The notes beneath the pieces are model-generated. The model made no database searches. It was given only the letters and a program-made list of their open reading frames with translations, and was not told where the DNA came from. Made by a program: the position numbers and the translations under genes. This document shows positions 1 through 7,041 of a DNA stretch of 10,448 nt, piece by piece (within the stretch, counting starts at the first letter, position 1; each line of letters starts with the position of its first letter). The stretch comes from Eubacteriales Family XIII. Incertae Sedis bacterium (lineage in GTDB: Bacteria; Bacillota; Clostridia; Peptostreptococcales; Anaerovoracaceae): contig JAIRSA010000111.1 of the NCBI GenBank assembly GCA_031255695.1, forward strand, positions 1 to 10,448, given 5' to 3'.

Positions 1-580
1 CCAGCATGCCGAAGGCCGCGCCCGCGCAGCCGCTCAGCACAGAGAAGCCGCGTAGGCCGCCGCCGATGCCGCGGCCCGTGTATTTGACATAGGCCTCCTT
101 CTTCGTCCATATCTCGAAAAAGCGGCTTAGGGCCTCTTCCGGCCGGCCGCCGCCCTCTACATACCCACATTCGTCCTGCGCGAAAAAGCGCCTCGCGATG
201 CCCAGCCAATCAAAACCTGCCCGCTCTGCGCGCTGCCTGGTATCTTCGATGTCTAGGCCCACTTCGAAGCCGCACATGAGGCAGGCCCAGAGCCCGCCCG
301 AATGCGATACAGAGAATTTTATATGGGGGAACTGGGCAAAGAAGGGTTTCCCGTATTGCCCGAACGCTATTTCGGGGCAGCCGGGCGCATCCGGCGCTGG
401 CGTGCCGTCCCGGCCGGGCGCATCTGGCGCCGGTGCCGGCGTGCCGGCCTGGCCGGGCGCATCCGGCGCTGGCGCCGGCACGATGCCGGCCGCGGCGGCG
501 TAGCTGCGGAACGCCGCCCCCAGCAGGCTGCGGCTGTCCATGCCCTTGCCGAACTCACATACATATACGCGCATATCCAT
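1..580 (-). CDS. Sfp-type 4'-phosphopantetheinyl transferase, C-terminus cut by the window edge
   Basis: This family moves the 4'-phosphopantetheine arm of CoA onto a serine of acyl, peptidyl or aryl carrier proteins in the cytoplasm. About 193 residues are visible. Family motifs appear in order: FSVSHS (residues 89-94), GLDIED (108-113, with the usual Mg ligands D110 and E112) and WTKKEAYVK (158-166, with E162 and K166). IAFGQYGKPFF just before the first motif matches the family's substrate-side segment. I chose the ATG at 580 because the protein then opens MDMRVYVCEF, as these enzymes do, with a G-rich stretch upstream; ATG at 592 is the alternative. The frame stays open back to the AraC stop at 818-820, but that stretch is repetitive and lacks family similarity. 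Odd: a Pro/Ala/Asp/Gly-rich insertion (about residues 34-67) sits before the FGxxGKP segment. The carrier-protein partner is not visible. Confidence 0.88.
   Translation of the reverse strand, partial: MDMRVYVCEFGKGMDSRSLLGAAFRSYAAAAGIVPAPAPDAPGQAGTPAPAPDAPGRDGTPAPDAPGCPEIAFGQYGKPFFAQFPHIKFSVSHSGGLWACLMCGFEVGLDIEDTRQRAERAGFDWLGIARRFFAQDECGYVEGGGRPEEALSRFFEIWTKKEAYVKYTGRGIGGGLRGFSVLSGCAGAAFGML
380..482 (-). repeat. In-frame tandem repeat coding a Pro/Ala/Gly linker in the transferase
   Basis: The 11-mer gccgggcgcat occurs at 380-390, 413-423 and 452-462. The spacings are 33 and 39 bp, both multiples of three. On the minus strand the units encode DAPGQAGTGAPAP, DAPGRDGTPAP and a final DAPG, so copies can change without breaking the reading frame. 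The insertion lies in a loop between the N-terminal helix and the FGxxGKP segment of the enzyme. Confidence 0.85.
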
Positions 581-635
581 AATAGCCCCCATCCCTGCCC
601 GCGTTATGGCCCAGACGGCAGCGCGGGCGCGGCCG

Positions 636-740
636 CCGTCCGCGTGCGCGTGGGCTGCACCTTGTGCGTTAGCTGCGCCAGGGCCGGCGAGGTTGTCGCA
701 TACTACATTGCGCCCCGTCCGCGTGCGCGTGGGCTGCACC
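636..740. repeat. 26-bp direct repeat between the AraC and transferase genes
   Basis: The sequence ccgtccgcgtgcgcgtgggc, continuing tgcacc, is present identically at 636-661 and 715-740, a period of 79 bp. It lies in the GC-rich space between the end of the AraC gene (818) and the transferase start (580). I see no promoter or terminator with a T tract in this space, so the two genes may be co-transcribed. Confidence 0.8.
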
Positions 741-817
741 CCCGCCTGTCTAGGCTCAAGCGCCAGGATCGCGCCTGCGGCCGCCATCCATCTCGCCCAG
801 CCTGCGGCCGCCCTGTA

Positions 818-1729
818 TCAGTCCAGCCCGCCGGCCCCTTCGGGCGCATCGCCCTGCACAGGCTCCGCGCCGGCCGGCCTCGAAGTGACATGCTTTTTGA
901 ACTTCAGCGGGCTCAATCCCGTTTCCTTCTTGAATATCCTGCAAAAATACGCGCTGTCGCGGAAGCCTAGGTTCTTCGCGATCTGCCCTATGGAAAGATC
1001 CGTATTCGCCAAAAGCCGGCGCGCCTCGTCTATTATCGTGGCCCTTATCATCTCGCCCGGCGTCTTGCCCGTGTTCTTCCTCACCTGCTCGTTGAGATAG
1101 CCCATCGAAATCTTCATCGTTTCGGCGTAATGGCGCACTGGCACCACCTCCCCGCCGTTCTTTATGATCAGCTGCTGGAACTCCTCATACAGCTTCGAAT
1201 AATTCTTCGGCCCGGCGTCGCCGCGCATCTCGCTGCGGAAAAGGTTTATGACAAGCGCGTTCAGGCTCGCCCTCACCATCTCCTGCCATTCGTCCCTTTT
1301 CCCCTCGAACTCCTCCGTTATGATGCCTATGAGCCTCCTGATGTCGGGCATGCCCACATCCTCGGCCCTGATCCCCTTGCCGGAAAGCTGGCGGATCATG
1401 TTCAGCGTGCGCAGCGCGTTGACCATGAAATCCTGCCCATAGAAAAACTGTTCGCCAAAGCGCATGACGACGCCCGATATCTCGGAAACCCGCTCCCAGT
1501 GATGCAGCTGGTTAGGGCTTATCACGAACAGCCCCTCGCCGAAGTCATCGTATGGCGTGACATCAAGCATATGCCTGCCCCTCATTTTTTCCACATAGAT
1601 AATCTGGTAAAACGGGTGCCTGTGCGGCCTCCCGTCGCAGGCTTCCGTCAATGACAATGGGATCAGGTCAAACTCATCCACATCGACATCCCTCTCATAA
1701 TGTTCTTTCACAGCCAAATTCGTTTTCAT
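818..1729 (-). CDS. AraC-family transcriptional regulator with N-terminal cupin
   Basis: A 303-residue one-component regulator. The N-terminal half has a cupin-like sensing domain (HRHPFYQIIYVEKMRGRHML at 37-54, then FVISPNQLHHW around 68-78). The C-terminal part (about 195-280) is a double helix-turn-helix of AraC type, with KISMGYLNEQVRKNTGKTP as the first and LSIGQIAKNLGFRDSAYFCR as the second; FKKETGLSPLKFKK is the classic family ending. The start at 1729 is chosen because AAGGAG lies about 11 nt upstream; the open frame reaches 1882 but that extension has no family similarity. A tail of about 20 Pro/Ala/Gly-rich residues follows the DNA-binding domain and resembles the low-complexity sequence beside it. 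Its ligand is unknown. It is divergent from the gene at 2147 and upstream of the transferase; either could be a target. Confidence 0.9.
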   Translation of the reverse strand: MKTNLAVKEHYERDVDVDEFDLIPLSLTEACDGRPHRHPFYQIIYVEKMRGRHMLDVTPYDDFGEGLFVISPNQLHHWERVSEISGVVMRFGEQFFYGQDFMVNALRTLNMIRQLSGKGIRAEDVGMPDIRRLIGIITEEFEGKRDEWQEMVRASLNALVINLFRSEMRGDAGPKNYSKLYEEFQQLIIKNGGEVVPVRHYAETMKISMGYLNEQVRKNTGKTPGEMIRATIIDEARRLLANTDLSIGQIAKNLGFRDSAYFCRIFKKETGLSPLKFKKHVTSRPAGAEPVQGDAPEGAGGLD

Positions 1730-1876
1730 AAAAACTGCCTCTCCTTTTTTGACTTCGCAGGGCAATGCGCATGGATGCGCCGGCGCGAAATCGCCATACC
1801 CTTTTCTTACGCGGCCCTCTACTCGACTGTAACAAGCCATCGCGCCAAGCAAAATCGTCGTTATATCGAAATTATT

Positions 1877-1925
1877 ACGCAATTCAATATATTGTACTCA
1901 ATTATAAAAATACTATCACTCAATT
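1877..1925. promoter_or_regulatory. Candidate AraC-type direct-repeat sites in the divergent region
   Basis: ACTCAATT occurs at 1896-1903 and 1918-1925, 22 bp apart, about two helical turns. A one-mismatch copy, ACGCAATT, lies at 1877-1884. AraC-family proteins typically bind direct half-sites spaced about 21 bp. The distal copy sits immediately upstream of the -35 of the candidate + strand promoter. The surrounding DNA is AT-rich, so chance repeats are possible. Confidence 0.35.
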
Positions 1926-1926
1926 C

Positions 1927-1955
1927 TTGACTTTTACGGGCTTTGGGGTAATAAT
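1927..1955 (+). promoter_or_regulatory. Candidate sigma-70 promoter for the AMMECR1/Memo gene
   Basis: TTGACT (1927-1932) and AATAAT (1950-1955), each 5 of 6 to consensus, are separated by 17 bp. They precede the gene at 2147 and would leave a leader of about 185 nt. The leader has a short palindrome, GCAATTAATTGC (2015-2026), followed within 3 nt by nine T residues. It could be a weak attenuator, but its stem is too short to call. Confidence 0.5.
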
Positions 1956-2146
1956 ATATATTAGGACTTAAACAATAATATATAACATCCATGTATGGTC
2001 TTGCAACTTGTTTCGCAATTAATTGCCGTTTTTTTTTCGGCCGGTACATAATGCCGCCCGCCGGGCTATACTGCTCTCCGGCTAAAACGCGGCAAATACG
2101 CGCGGTGGCCTTGGGGTCCAGCAATGTAATTATGGGGGAAATGGAC

Positions 2147-3532
2147 ATGGGCATAATAGGAGCCTTCATCTTGCCACACCCGCCCCTGATCATCCCTGAT
2201 GTGGGCAATGGCCAGGAGCGGCTTATCCAGAGCACTATAGATTCGTTCGTGCATGCTGCGGAACGCATACGCAGCCTCGCGCCCGACACCATCGTCGTGA
2301 TCACCCCGCATAACGTACTGTACTCGGATTATTTCCATATATCCCCTGGACAGCAGGCCCAGGGCGATTTCAGGCGTTTCGGCGCAGGTGGCGTCAAGGT
2401 TTCGGCGGACTACGACCCTGTATTTGTCGCGGCGCTTGCCGACAATGCGGCCAAGGAGGGGCTTTCCGCCGGCTCGCTCGGCGAGAAGGACAGCTGCCTG
2501 GACCACGGCGCCATGATCCCGCTCTTCTTCGTAAACAGGCTTTACGCCGACTACAAACTCGTGCGGGTCTGCCCTTCGTGCCTGCCATATGCCGACCATT
2601 ACCGGCTCGGCATGTGCATCGACAGGACATGCCGCGACCTCGGCAGGCGGGCCGTGATCATCGCCAGCGGCGACCTCTCCCACAAGCTGAAGCATGACGG
2701 CCCCTATGGCTTCGCGCCGGAGGGCCCTGAATTCGACAGGCGCGTGACCTCCGTGATGGAGAGCGGGGACTTCCTGGAATTCATGTCCATAGAGCCGTCT
2801 TTGGCGGGCAAGGCCGCCGAATGCGGGCTGCGCCCGTTCATAATCATGGCCGGGGCGCTCGACGCGAGGGCCGTGGAGCCCAGGCTGCTTTCCTACGAAG
2901 GGCCTTTCGGCGTCGGATATGCCGCCGCCTCGTTCATGCCAGGCGACGACGACAGCTCGCGCAGATATCTGGAACGCTATTTCATTAACGAGAAAATAAA
3001 ACTACAGAATATAAAAGACAATGAGGACGAGTACGCGCGGCTTGCCCGCTATGCGCTGGAAACCTGGATGCTGACCCGGAAACGCCCGGCGCTGCCTCAG
3101 ATATTGCCTAAAGAGATGCTGGAGACGCGCGCTGGCGTCTTTGTCTCGCTGAAGAAACACGGCGAGCTGCGCGGATGCATAGGGACGGTCTTGCCCTCCA
3201 CAGGCAATGTCGCCGAAGAGATAATGCACAACACGCTTGACGCCGCCCTGAGCGACTCGCGTTTCGAGCCTGTTTCCAAGACCGAGATGGGCGATCTGAT
3301 CTACAGTGTGTATGTCCTCTCGCCCCCGGAAGCGGTCGATTCCGTCCATGACCTGGATCCGCAGCGTTACGGGGTGATCGTCACGCATGATTCGAAACGT
3401 GGGCTGCTGCTGCCTGGCATAGACGGCATATTCTCCCGCGAGCAGCAGCTGTCGATCGCGCTCGAAAAGGCCGGGATAGACCCCGACGCGAACTACCGTA
3501 TCGAGCGTTTCGAGACCTCCCGCCATATATAG
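2147..3532 (+). CDS. AmmeMemoRadiSam-type fusion: Memo/LigB-like domain plus AMMECR1 domain
   Basis: A 461-residue protein of two joined domains. Residues 1-265 resemble Memo and the class III extradiol dioxygenase (LigB) fold: the PHPP turn (10-13), ITPHNVLY (52-59), DHGAMIPLFF (119-128) and ASGDLSH (173-179), with histidines where the family places metal ligands. Residues 295-461 are an AMMECR1 domain carrying its signature LRGCIGT (341-347) and the usual ending LLPGIDGIFSREQQLSIALE. In many prokaryotes these two domains co-occur with a radical SAM protein, hence the family name; their biochemical function is unsettled. No radical SAM gene is visible here. I chose ATG 2147 because GGGGGAA lies 6 nt upstream and the protein then begins MGIIGAFILPHPP; in-frame ATGs at 2132 and 2141 are alternatives. 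It runs convergent with the gene at 3555-4739. Confidence 0.9.
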   Translation: MGIIGAFILPHPPLIIPDVGNGQERLIQSTIDSFVHAAERIRSLAPDTIVVITPHNVLYSDYFHISPGQQAQGDFRRFGAGGVKVSADYDPVFVAALADNAAKEGLSAGSLGEKDSCLDHGAMIPLFFVNRLYADYKLVRVCPSCLPYADHYRLGMCIDRTCRDLGRRAVIIASGDLSHKLKHDGPYGFAPEGPEFDRRVTSVMESGDFLEFMSIEPSLAGKAAECGLRPFIIMAGALDARAVEPRLLSYEGPFGVGYAAASFMPGDDDSSRRYLERYFINEKIKLQNIKDNEDEYARLARYALETWMLTRKRPALPQILPKEMLETRAGVFVSLKKHGELRGCIGTVLPSTGNVAEEIMHNTLDAALSDSRFEPVSKTEMGDLIYSVYVLSPPEAVDSVHDLDPQRYGVIVTHDSKRGLLLPGIDGIFSREQQLSIALEKAGIDPDANYRIERFETSRHI

Positions 3533-3548
3533 CGCCGCCCTGCGGCGC
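3532..3548. terminator. GC stem-loop between convergent genes
   Basis: GCGCCGC (3532-3538) and GCGGCGC (3542-3548) form a perfect 7-bp stem with a 3-nt loop, overlapping the last base of the upstream stop codon. It is placed to end transcripts from both strands. No T tract follows on either strand, so intrinsic termination is uncertain. Confidence 0.4.
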
Positions 3549-3554
3549 GCCAGC

Positions 3555-4739
3555 CTAGGCGCTGCCGGCCTCTTCCGTCTCCTTGATCTTCTCCTTTGCC
3601 TGATCCAGGCGCCCTTCCGCCTGCCGCTTTATTACAGGGGAGCCTTCCTTGTTGGTGAAGGCCGCATAAAAGAATCGGCGGGCCTCTTCATACTCGCCCA
3701 GCTGATAGTGCAGTTCCCCTATGACATAGCACAGCTGCTGCAGGTTCTTCCCGCCTATGTCGAAATGCGAATATGAGTACAGATATTCGTCAAGCGATTG
3801 CCTCAGCGCGTATGTCTGCATACGCTCGTCGCTGCAGTCGTCATATATGCGGCTCAGGTTCCGCCACAGCCTTGCGGTTATCCTCTGGTGTTCATAAAAA
3901 CAGACCGGTGCGCTCAGGATGGCAAGGTAATACCCGGCGAACACCGTGAACGTGTCGCGGGCCGCGCCCTCCTTTATCTCCAGGACGCCGCGGTGCGGCG
4001 CCATCACGTCGCCAAGCGCGTCCACCATCCGTTTTGTGACCTCTATGTCTTTGAACAGGTCAGATATGGCGCTGTAAAGGCACGAGGGGCACGTGACCAC
4101 CTCGTAGTACATGGGCTCGACATCCCTGTAGCGTATGCGCATGTCGTCATCCTTTGACTCCTGCACGAGCTTTGACTCAAGCACGCTGATGTTCTTGAAC
4201 GGGGCGCCGCACATGGGGCATTTGACCACATCCGCGAACAGATAGTCAGAAGCGCTGTTGTCGATCGGCAGTATGTAGTTGCCGTGCTCTTCCGGGAAAA
4301 TGGGGCTATCGCCCGACAGGACCAGCCCAGACAGGGAATTTTCCTTTTTTGTCTCCGCATGGAGGGTACGGTACGACGACGCGACAGAGTCCAGCTTCTG
4401 GCACAGCCCTTTGCACAGCATGAATGTTATCTCTGGCTGGGTCACAAACAGCTCGTGCGAGTTCGCGCGCGTGACCTCCAGCACGACGGTATCCGTAAGC
4501 GCTACGATGGCCACATCCCTATTCTGGCCGAGGAAGAGGCACATCTCGCCAAAAAATCCCCCCGCTTCATACCGCATCGTCTGTGTCTCGTGCAGCATCT
4601 GATAGTTTTTGAAAGCGCCGACGCTCCCCTGAAGCACTATATACATGGCCTCGTTCGACGCATCGCCCTCGTTCGCGATCACCTGTCCCTGCAAATACCT
4701 TTTGATACCCGATAATTTCATTAAGGTATTGATTTCCAT
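3555..4739 (-). CDS. Cyclic-nucleotide-binding domain fused to DUF2225
   Basis: A 394-residue protein. Residues about 10-118 are a cNMP-binding beta-roll of CRP/PKA type: GQVIANEGDASNEAMYIVLQGSV, then FFGEMCLFLGQNRDVAIVAL, where the GE and R of the phosphate-binding cassette are recognisable. No CRP-type DNA-binding helix-turn-helix follows. Instead, after a linker (about 120-170), there is a DUF2225 domain with two zinc-knuckle pairs, CPMC (174-177) and CPSC (217-220), and the typical EPMYYEVV stretch before the second pair. The C-terminus is helical and TPR-like (GELHYQLGEYEEARRFFYAAF), ending in a charged helix. DUF2225 has no established function. The start at 4739 is fixed by an in-frame TAA 12 nt upstream. 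The ribosome site is odd: AGGA is only 3 nt from the ATG and the better GGGAGGT is about 15 nt away. lysP lies 316 bp upstream on the same strand. Confidence 0.85.
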   Translation of the reverse strand: MEINTLMKLSGIKRYLQGQVIANEGDASNEAMYIVLQGSVGAFKNYQMLHETQTMRYEAGGFFGEMCLFLGQNRDVAIVALTDTVVLEVTRANSHELFVTQPEITFMLCKGLCQKLDSVASSYRTLHAETKKENSLSGLVLSGDSPIFPEEHGNYILPIDNSASDYLFADVVKCPMCGAPFKNISVLESKLVQESKDDDMRIRYRDVEPMYYEVVTCPSCLYSAISDLFKDIEVTKRMVDALGDVMAPHRGVLEIKEGAARDTFTVFAGYYLAILSAPVCFYEHQRITARLWRNLSRIYDDCSDERMQTYALRQSLDEYLYSYSHFDIGGKNLQQLCYVIGELHYQLGEYEEARRFFYAAFTNKEGSPVIKRQAEGRLDQAKEKIKETEEAGSA

Positions 4740-4794
4740 TAATCCTATTTATTACCTCCCTTTAGGTTCCTGGCGGCCTTGCCCCTTTCGCCCT

Positions 4795-4981
4795 GAACAG
4801 CAGCCGCCAGCTGCCAAGGGCCGTCCCCATTCCGTGCCTGCCTTCCCAGGCCGCATCCGGCCTTAGTGCCGTGCCGCCCAGGCGCGTAGGCCCGCGCGTG
4901 CGCGTCCACCCTGGCGCCACGAACAGCAGCCGCCAGCTGCCACGGGCCGTCGCCCGGCTGGATCGCCAGCTGCCACGGGCC
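4795..4981. repeat. GC-rich direct repeats between lysP and the cNMP/DUF2225 gene
   Basis: A 31-bp unit beginning gaacagcagccgccagctgc is found at 4795-4825 and 4921-4951 with one mismatch. A third partial copy, cgccagctgccacgggcc, lies at 4964-4981, 33 bp after the matching part of the second. No gene or clear promoter is visible in the 316-bp space 4740-5055 apart from the hairpin at 4999-5024. Confidence 0.8.
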
Positions 4982-4998
4982 CTAGCCCGGGCCGGGCC

Positions 4999-5024
4999 GC
5001 CTAGGCGGGCTTCCCCGCCCAGGC
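4999..5024 (-). terminator. Strong GC hairpin downstream of lysP
   Basis: GCCTAGGCGGG (4999-5009) and CCCGCCCAGGC (5014-5024) pair over 11 bp with one mismatch around a 4-nt loop, about 30 nt past the lysP stop. It lacks a T tract, so it may act as an RNA-stabilising stem or a poor terminator. Confidence 0.4.
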
Positions 5025-5055
5025 GATGCCTATGGCACAGACTGCCCCGTATGGG

Positions 5056-6519
5056 CTACTTGTGCGCGAAGCCCTGCGACAGGTCAGCCTCTTCCGGCTT
5101 TACGACCTTCGTCTTCTTCACAATCTTGTAGATCAGATATATTGCCACGAACAGGATGGCACCCACGTAGGCGACCATGAAGCCCATGAACGTGAAATCC
5201 TTGTTAACGTAGAACTGCCCCACGACCACGACTATGCACAGCAGCATTGCCAGGATCGGCCCGAAGGGGAAGAACATGGCCTTGTATTTCAGTTCATTCA
5301 GGCTATGCCCCTGGGCCAGGAAGGCCTGCCTGAACTTGTAGTGGCTGAGCGCTATCCCCAGCCAGGCTATGAAGCCGGCCACGCCGGAAGCGTTCACGAG
5401 CCAGAGGTACACAGTGCCTACCCCGGCGAAAGAGCCGAGGAAGACCAGCATGCCTATGGCAGTGGTCAGGCAGAGGGCCAGCACAGGCACGCCCCGCTTG
5501 TTGACCTTCTTGAACACGGCAGGCGCCTTGCCCTCCATGGCCAGCGAGTACAGCATGCGCGTCGAAGCGTACATGCCTGAATTCGCGCATGAAAGTATGG
5601 ACGTGAGTATTACCGCGTTCATCACCGATGCGGCGAAGGCTATGCCGGCGCGCTCGAAAATCAGCGTGAACGGGCTCAATGCGACATTCTCCGCACCCGT
5701 GTGCAGAAGGCTCGGATGGTTGTACGGAAGCAGGAAGCCGATTATGATGATGCTGCCTATGTAGAACAGCATGATACGGACGAACACTGTCCTGATCGCC
5801 CTCGGTATGCTCTTCTCCGGATGCTCCACCTCGCCGGCGGCCACGCCGATGAGCTCGGTCCCCTGGAACGAGAACCCTGCAATCATGAAAATACTTATTA
5901 TGGCGGCAAATCCTCCTGGGAACGGCGCGTCGCCTATCGTCCAGTTGGTGAATCCTGGCGCTTCCCCTCCCATTATGCCGCATATCATCAATATGCCAAG
6001 GATTAGGAATACGACAATAGTGACAACTTTTATGCCAGCGAACCAGAACTCGCTCTCGCCGTAAGCGCCTACCGAGAAATAGTTGAGCAGGAACAGCACG
6101 AGCAGGAAGCCCCCGCTCCACAGAAGCTGTTCAGCCATCGACATGTTGGGCCGCCAGAAGCCTATGACCAGCACGCCGGCCTCAAGCTCGGCAGCTACCG
6201 TGATGGCCCAATTGTACCAATAATTCCAGCCCAGCGCAAAACCAAGCGCGGGATCCACGAATTTCGTGGCGTATGTCTGGAACGAACCTGTGACGGGCAT
6301 GTACGTGGACATTTCCCCCAAGCTCGTCATAAGGAAAAAAACCATAATGCCGATGACGCCGTAAGCCAAAAGCGCGCCGCCCGGACCGGCTTCGTGCAGC
6401 GATCCGCCGACAGCCACAAACAGGCCCGTCCCTATGGCGCCGCCAATGGCAATCATATTGACGTGCCGGACCTTTAGCCCTCGCTTAAGACTGTTATTTT
6501 CTTCCGAACTAGCTTTCAT
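5056..6519 (-). CDS. lysP: Lysine-specific APC-family permease LysP
   Basis: A 487-residue inner-membrane transporter of the amino acid-polyamine-organocation superfamily, about the length of enteric LysP. It imports L-lysine, probably with protons. Hydrophobic segments are consistent with about 12 transmembrane helices. Motifs closely match LysP from end to end: LKVRHVNMIAIGGAIGTGLF (15-34), YMPVTGSF (73-80), FALGWNYWYNWA (94-105), NWTIGDAPFPGGFAA, GFSFQGTELIGVAAGE (215-230), SGMYASTRMLY and GFIAWLGIALSHY. The acidic residues E222 and E230 fall in the segment linked to substrate binding in enteric LysP. ATG 6519 is chosen for the AAGGAGGT ribosome site just upstream; the frame stays open to 6801 only because it runs through a GC-rich repeat. 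Context: a sigma-54 promoter and enhancer-like sites lie upstream, and a sigma-54 activator with a lysine-fermentation enzyme-like domain is the neighbour. Specificity for lysine is inferred from similarity. Confidence 0.9.
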   Translation of the reverse strand: MKASSEENNSLKRGLKVRHVNMIAIGGAIGTGLFVAVGGSLHEAGPGGALLAYGVIGIMVFFLMTSLGEMSTYMPVTGSFQTYATKFVDPALGFALGWNYWYNWAITVAAELEAGVLVIGFWRPNMSMAEQLLWSGGFLLVLFLLNYFSVGAYGESEFWFAGIKVVTIVVFLILGILMICGIMGGEAPGFTNWTIGDAPFPGGFAAIISIFMIAGFSFQGTELIGVAAGEVEHPEKSIPRAIRTVFVRIMLFYIGSIIIIGFLLPYNHPSLLHTGAENVALSPFTLIFERAGIAFAASVMNAVILTSILSCANSGMYASTRMLYSLAMEGKAPAVFKKVNKRGVPVLALCLTTAIGMLVFLGSFAGVGTVYLWLVNASGVAGFIAWLGIALSHYKFRQAFLAQGHSLNELKYKAMFFPFGPILAMLLCIVVVVGQFYVNKDFTFMGFMVAYVGAILFVAIYLIYKIVKKTKVVKPEEADLSQGFAHK

Positions 6520-6599
6520 AATAAATCTACCTCCTTCTTCATACGCCCCATTTTCAGCTGATTCCGCAGCCGCCGCACTGTCCCGGCCAGGCACGCCGC

Positions 6600-6785
6600 C
6601 TCTGCGGCAGCTTCGCCGCATCCGCAGCAGCTTCGCCGCATCCGCAGCAGCCATGCCGCGCCGCGGCAGCTTCGCCGCATCCGCAGCAGCCATGCCGCAT
6701 CTGCGGCAGCTTCGCCGCATCCGCAGCAGCCAAGCCGCACCTGCGGCAGCTTCGCCGCACCCGCAGCAGCCATGCCGCGCCGCCG
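6600..6785. repeat. 40-bp hairpin-forming tandem repeat in the lysP leader
   Basis: The core cttcgccgca starts at 6611, 6631, 6670, 6710 and 6750, a 40-bp period with one 20-bp half unit. Most units contain TGCGGC-agcttc-GCCGCA (for example 6603-6620 and 6702-6719), a 6-bp stem with a 6-nt loop. The array lies between the predicted sigma-54 start site (about 6849) and the lysP ribosome site, so lysP mRNA would carry a row of hairpins. Open frames across it are low-complexity and not taken as genes. Confidence 0.85.
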
Positions 6786-6860
6786 CCTTGCCAAATGGCA
6801 ATATCGAAGGCCGCAGCAGGCCACAGCAAAAATGTTGCTAACTGATCGATTGGCATTTAC

Positions 6861-6875
6861 GCAACAATCATGCCA
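6861..6875 (-). promoter_or_regulatory. Sigma-54 (-24/-12) promoter for lysP
   Basis: Read on the minus strand, the sequence is TGGCATGATTGTTGC, against the consensus TGGCAC-N5-TTGC. One base differs, and the GG and GC are exactly 12 bp apart. Transcription would start near 6849 and give a leader of about 330 nt. The site points at lysP and is next to a sigma-54 activator gene, which supports the call. Confidence 0.75.
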
Positions 6876-6963
6876 TCCGTGCATCAAATCGTGGGGGGGT
6901 AAGGGGAGATAGCCGCGCAGGGCGGCGAATGGCGTTTCGCCCTGCCAGCACAGGCGGCGCATA

Positions 6964-7001
6964 GGCTTGTACAAAAAGCGTGTGGGCCTGTACAAAAATC
7001 G
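6964..7001. promoter_or_regulatory. Paired enhancer-like sites upstream of the sigma-54 promoter
   Basis: GGCTTGTACAAAAAGCG (6964-6980) and GGCCTGTACAAAAATCG (6985-7001) match at 15 of 17 positions, and their palindromic TGTACA cores (6968-6973, 6989-6994) are exactly 21 bp apart, two helical turns. They lie about 120 and 143 bp upstream of the predicted lysP start site, the usual place for enhancer sites of sigma-54 activators. Likely bound by the protein encoded at 7312-9402. Confidence 0.6.
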
Positions 7002-7041
7002 CGCAACCTCGTGCAGTCTAGTGATTCGTTTTGGGGTCTCG

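Noticed and set aside
198..1100. Long + strand frames over the transferase and AraC genes
   Set aside because: They are opposite-strand shadows in GC-rich DNA; the minus strand carries clear family motifs over the same span.
1730..1882. 51-residue N-terminal extension of the AraC protein
   Set aside because: No family similarity, no good ribosome site at 1882, and AAGGAG precedes the ATG at 1729.
6600..6785. CRISPR array
   Set aside because: Repeat units abut one another without unique spacers, and no cas genes are present.
6520..6801. N-terminal extension of LysP by about 94 residues, rich in AAADAAKL and LLRMRRSC
   Set aside because: It is the translation of the 40-bp repeat array; the strong AAGGAGGT site and the LysP-like N-terminus place the start at 6519.
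6520..6849. Lysine riboswitch (L-box) in the lysP leader
   Set aside because: The leader is almost entirely GC-rich repeat and I could not recognise L-box core elements; a covariance search would be decisive.
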